Shown: piece after piece, positions 1-6,759 of the stretch | Numbering within the stretch: position 1 is the stretch's first letter | How the letters are laid out: every line of letters begins with the position of its first letter | DNA from: Kribbella sp. ALI-6-A | GTDB lineage: Bacteria > Actinomycetota > Actinomycetes > Propionibacteriales > Kribbellaceae | Reading direction: 5' to 3' | Assembly: GCF_001984195.1 (NCBI RefSeq) | Contig: NZ_MTQN01000009.1 | Location: 434,001 to 498,000, forward strand | Length of the DNA stretch: 64,000 bases | Translations under genes and position numbers: made by a program | The notes under the pieces: model-generated | Seen by the model: the letters and a program-made list of their open reading frames with translations, nothing else | What the model was told of the DNA's origin: nothing | Database searches by the model: none

Positions 1-469
1 CCTCGGCCAGCACCAGCAGATGGCTGCCCTCCGGATCGGCCACCCCGTTCTGCGGGCCGGACAGGTCCAGCGACAACTCCGCGCCGAACACCGTCGGCAC
101 CCCGAACGCCGTGGCCGCCTCCGCGAACCGCGCCGCGCCGTAGAACCCGTCGTGATCGGTCAGCGCCAGGCCGTGCAGCCCGAGCTCGGCCGCGGTCTCC
201 ACCAGCCACTCCGGCTGCGACGCACCGTCGAGGAACGAGAACGTCGAGTGCACGTGCAACTCGGCGTACGGTACGGCGGCGGCGCGGGCCCGCCCGGCGG
301 CGGCCACCTTGTCCTGCCCCGGCACGTACGGCCCGCGGTGCTGCGACCACGCCGGGCTGTCACCGCCGTCACCGGCCGGGGGGCGGCCGCCGTCGCTGCC
401 CGGCCGCGCCCGGTCCGACAGCCGGCGCTCCAGCTCCGACCACTTCACCGGCGGATTGTTGTAGCCCAT
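1..469 (-). CDS. dnaE2: Error-prone DNA polymerase DnaE2 (ImuC), N-terminal part
   Basis: This is the first 156 codons of a C-family DNA polymerase; the rest lies beyond the window start. DnaE2 carries out SOS-induced translesion synthesis with ImuA/ImuB. After a low-complexity N-terminus of about 65 residues, the protein shows the start of a PHP domain: HVHS at residues 72-75, a strand with TDHDG at 104-108, then a GAELSL strand. An N-terminal extension before HVHS that begins MGYNNPPVKW is typical of actinobacterial DnaE2 and not of replicative DnaE1. The ATG at 469 lies 30 bp downstream of a perfect LexA box, which supports the SOS assignment. ImuA/ImuB partners are not visible because the window ends. 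Confidence 0.9.
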   Translation of the reverse strand, partial: MGYNNPPVKWSELERRLSDRARPGSDGGRPPAGDGGDSPAWSQHRGPYVPGQDKVAAAGRARAAAVPYAELHVHSTFSFLDGASQPEWLVETAAELGLHGLALTDHDGFYGAARFAEAATAFGVPTVFGAELSLDLSGPQNGVADPEGSHLLVLAE

Positions 470-498
470 CGTCGTGTCCTCCCGTGACCCCCAGAGTA

Positions 499-510
499 GA
501 ACATATGTTC
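499..510. promoter_or_regulatory. LexA/SOS box
   Basis: The sequence GAACATATGTTC is a perfect 12-bp palindrome matching the actinobacterial/Gram-positive SOS box GAAC-N4-GTTC. It lies 30 bp upstream of the dnaE2 start and 15-24 bp upstream of the divergent small gene, so LexA could control both directions. Confidence 0.9.
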
Positions 511-533
511 GAAGCTGGGGTACGGTGATCCAC

Positions 534-881
534 ATGCTTGGACGGTTCACGGTGCGACCGTCGAACGACGGGGACGGCACCTACGGAGTATGGGACGGCG
601 CGGTCAACGGCTGGCGCTCCCAAGGCCTGAGCGCGGAGGCCGCGGAGCACGCCAAGACCGAGCTCGACGTGCAGTTCGACGCGCACGGCCCGCGCTCGGC
701 CGACGCCGTTCGCCGGGTCAATCCGGCCCAGCCGGTCGAGCACGCCGAGTGGGAGCCCGGCGAGCTGGACATCTGGATCCGCGACGGCGACCAGTGGCTC
801 GGCCGCGTCCGCGACCGCGACGGCCGGCTGGCCTGGGTCCCGGCCGTCGATCTGCGCCCGGCGGCCCAGGACACCACCTGA
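534..881 (+). CDS. Conserved hypothetical protein
   Basis: This encodes a 115-residue acidic soluble protein starting MLGRFTVRPS. I recognise no catalytic motif. It has no signal peptide or membrane segment. A Trp-rich pattern (YGVWDGAVNGW near the N-terminus, DIWIRDGDQWLG towards the C-terminus) suggests a small beta-rich fold. The ATG at 534 was preferred over an in-frame GTG at 525; a longer frame from 474 would run through the LexA box and is unlikely. It is divergent from dnaE2 with the SOS box between them, so it may be damage-inducible, but that is inference. Confidence 0.6.
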   Translation: MLGRFTVRPSNDGDGTYGVWDGAVNGWRSQGLSAEAAEHAKTELDVQFDAHGPRSADAVRRVNPAQPVEHAEWEPGELDIWIRDGDQWLGRVRDRDGRLAWVPAVDLRPAAQDTT

Positions 882-942
882 GCCGCGCCGAGCCGCGAAA
901 ATCCGTCGACGGCCCACGGACACCGTGCCTTAAGGTGACCGG

Positions 943-1368
943 ATGAGTTTGCGGATCGGTGCGGTGATCGTCGACTCCCGGGACCCCGGCCGGCTGGCCA
1001 GGTTCTGGGCCGAGGCGCTGGATTGGGTGATCAGCCAGGACGAGGATCCGGAGTGGGTCGTCGAGCCACCCGAGGGCAGCCGCGAGGACTGCGTGGTGCC
1101 CGACCTGCTGTTCATCAAGGTGCCGGAGGCCAAGGCCAGCAAGAACCGCTTGCACTTCGACGTTCGGCCCGAGGACCAAGCGGCCGAGGTCGCTCGCCTG
1201 GAAGCGCTGGGAGCCACCCGCGTCGAGGTCGGCCAGGGCGACGACCGGGCCTGGATCGTGATGGCCGATCCCGAAGGCAACGAGTTCTGCGTCCAGCCCG
1301 CTTACCCGCCGCACATCCGGTCCGAGTGGCTGCGACGGTACGAGGCCTACCAGCCCGCTGCGCGCTGA
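943..1368 (+). CDS. VOC (glyoxalase-like) family protein
   Basis: A 141-residue single-domain vicinal oxygen chelate protein. Family hallmarks visible are an N-terminal strand with DPGRLARFWAEALDW, a central LHFDV strand and a C-terminal DPEGNEFCV strand, which carry the usual metal-facing positions. Proteins of this type (glyoxalase-like domain, often with the DPEGNEFCV ending) are common in actinomycetes, and their substrates are mostly unknown. The start is ATG at 943 behind AAGGTGACCGG. It ends 3 bp before the convergent reductase gene, so the two transcripts meet tail to tail. Confidence 0.8.
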   Translation: MSLRIGAVIVDSRDPGRLARFWAEALDWVISQDEDPEWVVEPPEGSREDCVVPDLLFIKVPEAKASKNRLHFDVRPEDQAAEVARLEALGATRVEVGQGDDRAWIVMADPEGNEFCVQPAYPPHIRSEWLRRYEAYQPAAR

Positions 1369-1370
1369 CC

Positions 1371-1949
1371 TCAGCCGCGCCGGGTCGGCCGGTAGACGAG
1401 CTCCTGGGTGTGACCGTCGAGGGTGCGGCTCTCGATCAGCTCGAGGTCGAAGTCGGCGGCGCCCTGGAAGATCGGCTCGGCTCCGGTCCGGCCGGTGATC
1501 ACCGGGAAGATCGTCAGCTGGACACGATCGACCAGTCCGGCCGCCAGCAGGGCCCGGTTCATCGACAGACTGCCGTTCGAACGCAACGGCACGTCGGACT
1601 CGTCCTTCAGCCGGGCGACGACGTCGACCGCGTCGCCGCCGGCGAGAGTCGCGTCCGGCCAGTCGAGCGGACCTTCGAGCGTCGTCGACACGACCGTCGC
1701 CGGCAGGCTCCGCATCCGGCCGTTCACCGGGTCGATCGTGGACTCGTCGGCGCCGGAGCCGAGCAGCTCGACCATCTGCCGGAACGTGTTCGCGCCGAAC
1801 ACCATCCGCTGCTGTTCGCCGTACAGGGCGAGGCGGCGGTCGAGGAACTCGGGGCCTTGCTTGCCCCAGTAACCACCCCAGTCACCACCGTCGTACGACG
1901 CGAAGCCGTCGAGCGTGGAGAAGATGTCGAACGTGTAGACAGCAGTCAT
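1371..1949 (-). CDS. Dihydrofolate reductase family protein (RibD C-terminal type)
   Basis: This 192-residue protein belongs to the RibD_C/DHFR-like fold. The N-terminal strand YTFDIFSTLDGFASYDGGDW is typical of actinobacterial 'dihydrofolate reductase family' proteins, as is the central Rossmann part (MVFGANTFRQM, then VVSTTLEGP). The C-terminal half has LLAAGLVDRVQLTIFPVITG, the usual LVDE-like helix and strand of RibD_C. It probably binds NADPH; the substrate is unknown. The ATG at 1949 is preceded by a strong GGGGGAG ribosome site. It stands alone between a convergent VOC gene and an unrelated methyltransferase gene. Confidence 0.8.
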   Translation of the reverse strand: MTAVYTFDIFSTLDGFASYDGGDWGGYWGKQGPEFLDRRLALYGEQQRMVFGANTFRQMVELLGSGADESTIDPVNGRMRSLPATVVSTTLEGPLDWPDATLAGGDAVDVVARLKDESDVPLRSNGSLSMNRALLAAGLVDRVQLTIFPVITGRTGAEPIFQGAADFDLELIESRTLDGHTQELVYRPTRRG

Positions 1950-2000
1950 CGGACTCCCCCTTCGGGTACGGCCGCTCTCGTTGGCGCCCGTTCACTCCTG

Positions 2001-2804
2001 CTACGAACTCACCTCGTCCGATCCGACACGACAGACCACATCGGCCGCGTCCGAGCTCTCCAGGCTCAGCACCTGGAAGCCCGCCGCACCGAGCTCGTCC
2101 CGCAGCGCCTCGGCCGACAGGTGCCTGCGATGCGGGACGTACCAGCGCCCGTCGATCTCGACCAGCTGATCAGCGGCCGAATCGGCAGGAACCTCGCGGT
2201 AGTAGATCCCGGTGGACGCGTCGTACCAGAAACCGTCCTCGGCGTCGCGCCCCGGCACGTACAGGGCGGTTGAGATCACGTAGTACCCGTCCGGCCCGAG
2301 CCGCGACCGGACGGCCGAGAACACCGCGTCGCGATCCTCGTCGGTGACGATGGACTGCAAGCAGTAGCTGTCGACAACCAGGTCGTACCTGGCCACCGAT
2401 TCCGCCGGCAGGGCACAGACGTCCGCCACGCTGAAGCCGACCCGCACACCCCGCTCCTCGGCCAGCCGCCGCGCGAGGTTGATCGCCTCGGGGATGAGGT
2501 CGATCGCGTCCACCTCGAATCCCCGCGCCGCCAGGAAGCACGCCGCGGGCCCGGTTCCACAGCCGTACTCGAGCACTCTCGTACCAGCGGCCGCCGGAAG
2601 CCCGAGCCGCGTGATCACGCGCTCGAGGAAGGCACGGTTCTGGAAGTGGTCGTAGGTCCACGCGCCACTGTGCTCGAACAGGTCGTTCCACTGCGTGTAG
2701 CCGAGCTTCTCGATCTCGCGATACACGGACTCGTGCTCCGCGTGGTAGTAGCGCACTGCTGCCTCCCCATGCTTTGGCACCCACGGCGTGCCACCCCAGG
2801 TCAT
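2001..2804 (-). CDS. Class I SAM-dependent methyltransferase
   Basis: A 267-residue protein with a standard class I methyltransferase core: motif I VLEYGCGTG around residues 77-85, an acidic end of strand 2 (VDAIDLIPEAINLAR), then SVADVCALP and a strand 4 YDLVVDSYCLQSIV. The C-terminal region (STGIYYREVPADSAADQ) is typical of stand-alone small-molecule methyltransferases; the substrate cannot be inferred. The frame is open upstream to 2873, but the ATG at 2804 gives a natural MTWGGTPWVP start and leaves room for a promoter opposite the divergent secreted-protein gene. Confidence 0.75.
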   Translation of the reverse strand: MTWGGTPWVPKHGEAAVRYYHAEHESVYREIEKLGYTQWNDLFEHSGAWTYDHFQNRAFLERVITRLGLPAAAGTRVLEYGCGTGPAACFLAARGFEVDAIDLIPEAINLARRLAEERGVRVGFSVADVCALPAESVARYDLVVDSYCLQSIVTDEDRDAVFSAVRSRLGPDGYYVISTALYVPGRDAEDGFWYDASTGIYYREVPADSAADQLVEIDGRWYVPHRRHLSAEALRDELGAAGFQVLSLESSDAADVVCRVGSDEVSS

Positions 2805-2901
2805 CCGAGAGTTACCACTTCTTGATCCAACCAAAGTCCCCGGGCCTCCGTCTACCAAGGCAATCCGGGGCACACGGCCCCGCGATCACCTGGGGGAAAC
2901 C

Positions 2902-3672
2902 ATGCGTTCCAAGCTTCTCGGCCGAGCCGTTGTCACCGTCGTCACCGCGGCCGCGGCCATCAGCGGTACGGTGCTCGCCGCCGCGCCGGCCGAGGCCGCG
3001 TCGGCGTCGGAGTGCCTGAAGGTGCTGACCGAGCCGCAGCGGTGGGGGTACGACGAGACGATGACCACCAAGGGCAAGCTGACCTTCTACACCGGCTGGC
3101 CGACCAAGGCGTCCACCTGTGCGGGGGCGTCGGTCTCGCTCGGCATCAGCCGCACCAACACCCATGACTTCCGCAATCAGAACGCCCGGCGGATCGTCGA
3201 CCCGCGCCGGATCGACCACTTCGCCAGCACGTTCACCTTCGGCGTCGACGGCTACGGCGACTGGATGATCCGGCAGATCGCGGTGAAGGACCGCAGCGGC
3301 AAGCTGGCGGTCAAGACGTTCACCAGCGCCACCACCCCGCGGGTCCTGCGCCTGCGCTTCGCGTCCACGATCGCGGCGAACCCGCGCGGCACGCTGGTCC
3401 CGAAGGCCGGCCGACTCGCCGTCCAGGGCAACCTGAACGCCTGGCACTACACCGGCCGCCAGATCAACGTGCAGAACCAGCCCGTCGTCGTCCAGCTCCG
3501 CAAGGGCGGCAGCGACTACGCCACCAAGGCGACCGCGACCACCAACCGGTACGGCAACTTCGCCACCAGCATCCCGACCGCGGGCCTGAAGGGGTACTCG
3601 GTCCGGGTCGCCTACTACTCGAAGATCCCCACCGTCGCCAACCAGTGGTACTACCTCGGCACCATCTCCTGA
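2902..3672 (+). CDS. Secreted hypothetical protein
   Basis: A 256-residue exported protein. It has a clear Sec signal peptide: MRSKLLGR, a hydrophobic stretch to about residue 27, then APAEA and probable cleavage near residue 32. The mature part is Thr/Tyr-rich and probably beta-sandwich-like, with two cysteines near the N-terminus (about residues 38 and 73) that could form a disulfide. The C-terminal half (VQGNLNAWHY to the end) resembles the Ig-like cell-surface repeats common in actinomycetes, but I recognise no named domain. The ATG at 2902 follows GGGGGAAACC. The open frame upstream to 2788 lacks export logic and was rejected. Confidence 0.7.
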   Translation: MRSKLLGRAVVTVVTAAAAISGTVLAAAPAEAASASECLKVLTEPQRWGYDETMTTKGKLTFYTGWPTKASTCAGASVSLGISRTNTHDFRNQNARRIVDPRRIDHFASTFTFGVDGYGDWMIRQIAVKDRSGKLAVKTFTSATTPRVLRLRFASTIAANPRGTLVPKAGRLAVQGNLNAWHYTGRQINVQNQPVVVQLRKGGSDYATKATATTNRYGNFATSIPTAGLKGYSVRVAYYSKIPTVANQWYYLGTIS

Positions 3673-3681
3673 CCCTCCGAC

Positions 3682-4368
3682 TCAGCGGAACAGGTCGAGG
3701 CCCTGGCCGATCAACACGGTCGCGAGAATCGTCAGCACGACGATCGTGATCGTGTTCAGGTTGGCCAGGAGCCACGCCTCGAGGGACTTCAGGGCGCGCG
3801 CGGACCGCTCCGGCCCGGTCACCGCGACCGCGGCCAGCGGACCGAGCACGGAGAACGACGCCACGGCGACCGTGATCGCCACGGCGCCGATCAGTGAGCC
3901 GGAGCTGAGGCCGGCCGTGCCGAGCTGGCTGCCCGCGCTCAGGATGAGCGGCAGGTTCTTCAGATTCGCCAACGCCGCCGCCGCGCCGGTGACGACCAAA
4001 GCCGGTGGAGAAAGCAGCGGGACCCGATCGACGATCGCGGGGCGGGGAGCCGGCGTACCGGGAGCCGGACGTTTGCGCCAGTACCGAACAGCGAGTACGG
4101 CGAACAGCACCCCGACCGCCAACTGGAAGACGTCCACCCCGTCCCGGGCGACCTTGTCGTTGTCGTCGGCAACCTCGTCGGTCAGCCAGACGACCAGGCC
4201 GATCGCGATCGTCAACGCACCGAGCCAGCCCACGGCGAACGACAGACCGGCCCGCACCGGCCGGTCGGACATCAGCACCAGCACGATGCAGATCACCGGC
4301 ACGGGACTCAACGCGATCGCCATCGCCTGCGGGAGAACCGCGCCAACGACCGGCCACAAGCTGATCAC
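3682..4368 (-). CDS. GAP-family (sulfolipid-1-addressing-like) membrane protein
   Basis: This 228-residue polytopic protein has about six hydrophobic segments: residues 1-30, 37-65, 77-95, 125-145, 155-180 and a C-terminal segment. The start (LWPVVGAVLPQAMAIALSPVPVI) and the NLKNLPLILSAG segment match the GAP/Sap family, which includes the mycobacterial sulfolipid-1-addressing protein and is thought to move lipids or small solutes. The GTG at 4368 is preceded by AGGGGAGA. A longer frame from 4650 was rejected because its upstream part is the shadow of the 73-residue gene. That gene lies 44 bp upstream, so the two are probably co-transcribed. Confidence 0.75.
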   Translation of the reverse strand: MISLWPVVGAVLPQAMAIALSPVPVICIVLVLMSDRPVRAGLSFAVGWLGALTIAIGLVVWLTDEVADDNDKVARDGVDVFQLAVGVLFAVLAVRYWRKRPAPGTPAPRPAIVDRVPLLSPPALVVTGAAAALANLKNLPLILSAGSQLGTAGLSSGSLIGAVAITVAVASFSVLGPLAAVAVTGPERSARALKSLEAWLLANLNTITIVVLTILATVLIGQGLDLFR

Positions 4369-4412
4369 TCTCCCCTGGCGAGCATCCCGTCCGACGACGG
4401 TGGCAGTGACGT

Positions 4413-4634
4413 TCACGAACCGTTCGGCGGCCGGGTCGACGGGACGTGCAGGACTTCGACGATGGCGATGCCCAGCATGTCGAGGTGGTTGAGGATGCCG
4501 GCCAGCGCCGCCTGGTCGGCGAGTTGGCCGTGCAGCACCGTCTGCGCCGGTTCCCGATCGACGGACAGCGACGGGAACGCGTCGGTCAGGTCGTGCGACA
4601 AGGTGCCCTCGACGCGGATGACGTAGTGGCCCAT
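4413..4634 (-). CDS. Small conserved hypothetical protein
   Basis: A 73-residue protein beginning MGHYVIRVEGTLSHDL. It contains a possible beta-alpha-beta unit with the phrase VLHGQLADQAALAGILNHLDMLGIAIVEV. Short proteins of this form occur next to membrane proteins in several actinomycetes. The pattern is reminiscent of a domain that reads out inter-subunit contact, but no function is established. It has no signal or membrane segment. It is probably the first gene of a two-gene unit with the GAP-family protein downstream. Confidence 0.65.
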   Translation of the reverse strand: MGHYVIRVEGTLSHDLTDAFPSLSVDREPAQTVLHGQLADQAALAGILNHLDMLGIAIVEVLHVPSTRPPNGS

Positions 4635-4792
4635 GGGATGCCCCTTTCACGGCCCCTCGGCACGACTGTGCGGCCCCGGGCAGCGCGCGGCATCACCCGT
4701 GCAGGGCGACGTCCGGTCCGCACAGGGCCGGCGCCCGGCCGGCCGCCGGTCTCGGCGGCTGCTCCGCGCGGGCTCCATCTCCGGCGTCCGGC

Positions 4793-4809
4793 TCCCCCGG
4801 ATCGGGGGA
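4793..4809. promoter_or_regulatory. 17-bp palindrome, site 1
   Basis: TCCCCCGGATCGGGGGA, with 7 of 8 arm positions paired around a central A. It is one of six related palindromes in 4.8-20.0 kb. Its centre is 43 bp upstream of the GTG start of the flippase-like gene. The hexamer CACGCT at 4832-4837 would serve as -10 for a leaderless transcript starting at that GTG. Confidence 0.6.
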
Positions 4810-4843
4810 TGGTGATCGCGCGTCCGATCAGCACGCTGGTGAC

Positions 4844-5917
4844 GTGGTCGAGTCTCCGTCTCCCCGACCGGGGACAGCAACCCACCGCACCGTGCGGCAG
4901 AAGGTCCCGAAACCTCTGCTGCGCGTCGGCCGGGTCGTGCTCGTGGTGGTCGTGGCGTGGTTGCTCCTGCGGCTGCTGCGCGGGGTGGACTGGAGCCAGG
5001 TGGGGTACGCGCTCACCCACCTGAGCCTTTGGCAGATCGGCGTACTGCTGGTCGCCATGCTGATTCGCCGCGCCGTTCTCGCCGCGCCGCTCGCCCTCCT
5101 GATCGCCGGACTGAGCTACCTGCGAGCGATGGTCAGCGATGTCGCGGCAGCGGCGGTCGCCACGGTGGCCCCCTCCCCCGGCGACGTCGTGATCCGGCTG
5201 GCCATGCTGCGCTCATGGGGCATCGACGCCACGGACGCAGCCTCCGGCCTCACCCTCAGTACGACGCTCTTCTACGTCGTCCGTCTCGCCGCGCCGGCGC
5301 TGGGTTTCGCGATCTGGTGGGCCGCACAGGCGTTCTACGCTCCGTTCGCCTGGTCCGGGCTGCTCTTCGGCGCCGGTGCCGCGGTCCTGCTCGTCGGCCT
5401 GCTCTACGCCTTACGGGCCGAGCGAACCGCCGCGAGAACCGGACACCTCCTGGGACGACTGCTGCTCCGGGTGCGACCTACGAGTCATGGGCCAGCCGTC
5501 TGGAAGGAACGGCTCGTCTCGTTCCAGTCCCACAGCGCGGAGAGGATGCGCCACCGCGGATGGCTCGCGGTTCTGAGTCAGCTGCTGCTGGTCGCGGTGG
5601 AGGCCGGCGTCCTGGTGCTCTGCCTGGCGTTCGTCGGCGTGGAGCTGACCGGACCGACCGTCCTGCTGATGGTCTGCAGCTTCATGGTCGCCTATCCGCT
5701 GACCGGTCTGCCGCTGATGGGCGCCGGTGTCTTCGACGCGACCTACGCGACCTTCGTCTCCGACCACAGCGCGTTGCAGGCAACGGATCTGGTCGCCGGC
5801 CTGCTCGTCTGGCGAGTCGCCGTGCAGCTCGTGCCGGTCATCGTCGGCCTGCTGACGGTCGTGTGGTGGCGACGGGCGAGCACCGTGGCCCCGCACTCAC
5901 ACCGGCGTACGGCGTGA
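4844..5917 (+). CDS. UPF0104 / LPG-synthase transmembrane-domain protein
   Basis: A 357-residue integral membrane protein of the lysylphosphatidylglycerol synthase transmembrane (flippase-like, UPF0104) family, with about eight helices. Recognisable features are the N-terminal helix VVLVVVVAWLLLRLLRGVDW, the APSPGDVVIRLAMLRSWG loop where family members usually have a PxGxxGxxxR-like glycine motif, and a helix with YPLTGLPLMGAGVFDATYATF. The soluble aminoacyl-transferase domain of MprF is absent, so lipid flipping or glycan transport is more likely than lipid aminoacylation. The GTG at 4844 has no clear ribosome site but fits a leaderless transcript. It ends one base before the convergent SHOCT gene. 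Confidence 0.75.
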   Translation: MVESPSPRPGTATHRTVRQKVPKPLLRVGRVVLVVVVAWLLLRLLRGVDWSQVGYALTHLSLWQIGVLLVAMLIRRAVLAAPLALLIAGLSYLRAMVSDVAAAAVATVAPSPGDVVIRLAMLRSWGIDATDAASGLTLSTTLFYVVRLAAPALGFAIWWAAQAFYAPFAWSGLLFGAGAAVLLVGLLYALRAERTAARTGHLLGRLLLRVRPTSHGPAVWKERLVSFQSHSAERMRHRGWLAVLSQLLLVAVEAGVLVLCLAFVGVELTGPTVLLMVCSFMVAYPLTGLPLMGAGVFDATYATFVSDHSALQATDLVAGLLVWRVAVQLVPVIVGLLTVVWWRRASTVAPHSHRRTA

Positions 5918-6166
5918 TCAGGCACCCTGCAGGATCCTGGCCTTCTCCGCTTCGAACTCCGCGTCGGTGAGGATTCCGTCGTCGCGCAGACCGCCGAGCT
6001 CCTTGAGCTGCAGCAGCACACCCGACCTGGCCTCGACCGGAAGAGGCGGAGCCACGGTCGACTCCGCCCACCTGCCCTGCTGTCTGGCGGCGACGCGCTC
6101 GTGAACCCGGATGGCGATTCCGGCGACGACAGCCGTGCGTACCGCCGTCCTGAGCAGTCCCACCAC
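5918..6166 (-). CDS. SHOCT-domain protein
   Basis: An 82-residue protein with a short N-terminal hydrophobic stretch (VGLLRTAVRTAVVAGIAI) and a C-terminal SHOCT motif (LLQLKELGGLRDDGILTDAEFEAEKARIL). SHOCT is a short oligomerisation module often attached to membrane or stress proteins. The GTG start at 6166 is preceded by GAGGGGAACC. It lies 10 bp downstream of the DUF6325 gene, so both are probably transcribed from the promoter near palindrome site 2. Confidence 0.8.
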   Translation of the reverse strand: MVGLLRTAVRTAVVAGIAIRVHERVAARQQGRWAESTVAPPLPVEARSGVLLQLKELGGLRDDGILTDAEFEAEKARILQGA

Positions 6167-6176
6167 GGTTCCCCTC

Positions 6177-6605
6177 TCAGTCCTGACCGAGTGCCGCCTC
6201 GAAGTCCGCGGCCGGGATCCGGCCCGCGGCGACCAGCCGCGCCCCTTCCTGCCGGAGCACGGCTTCCATCGACACGATCCACTCGTTCTCGTAGATGACG
6301 ACCACGCCCTTGCAACCGGGCGCGATGAACGCGCCGGCCTCCCGCAGGTCGTCGGCGTCGAGCAGCCCGGACGACGAACCGGCGAATCGAGTCAGTTCCG
6401 GCATCGCCTCGGCCTCCGCGGTGATCAGCGAGATCTCGCCGTCGGTCGTCTTGCTCAGCACCTCGAAGTCGAGGATCCGGACCAGATCCCGCTCGGCCAG
6501 GTGCAGCAACGCCGCGAAGCCGCGCGGGCCAGGGCCGGACGGAGGGATCTCGACCACCAGCAGGTCGATCGGACCGAGCACCGGCTCGGCGTCCTGCTCC
6601 GCCAT
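6177..6605 (-). CDS. DUF6325-like protein
   Basis: A 142-residue acidic protein starting MAEQDAEPVLGPIDLLVVEIP. The pattern (LxVxEFPG-like first strand, then RILDFEVLSK, and AGCKGVVVIYENEW in the second half) matches the actinobacterial DUF6325 family, small proteins that commonly sit beside SHOCT proteins. No enzymatic motif is visible. The ATG at 6605 is preceded by GGGAGG. A -10-like GACGAT at 6648-6653 on the minus strand would start transcription about 42 bp from the centre of palindrome site 2. Confidence 0.7.
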   Translation of the reverse strand: MAEQDAEPVLGPIDLLVVEIPPSGPGPRGFAALLHLAERDLVRILDFEVLSKTTDGEISLITAEAEAMPELTRFAGSSSGLLDADDLREAGAFIAPGCKGVVVIYENEWIVSMEAVLRQEGARLVAAGRIPAADFEAALGQD

Positions 6606-6674
6606 CGGGCCTCCCTCGCGCGGTGTGCACCACAGTCAGGCGACCCATCGTCCCAAGTCACCGCGGCGGACGGA

Positions 6675-6691
6675 TCACCCGAATCAGGTGA
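6675..6691. promoter_or_regulatory. 17-bp palindrome, site 2
   Basis: TCACCCGAATCAGGTGA, with 7 of 8 arm positions paired. It lies between the divergent DUF6325-SHOCT unit and the Vps62-like gene. The spacing to a -10-like hexamer fits best on the minus strand. Confidence 0.6.
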
Positions 6692-6759
6692 CCGGGCCGA
6701 CGTGGCAAGGCCGACGCCGGATGGTGTGCGAACCCTTCCCGCAGGCCCATCCTGACGGC

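Noticed and set aside
474..533. Upstream start at 474 for the small gene beside dnaE2
   Set aside because: It would put the LexA box inside the coding region and overlaps the dnaE2 promoter.
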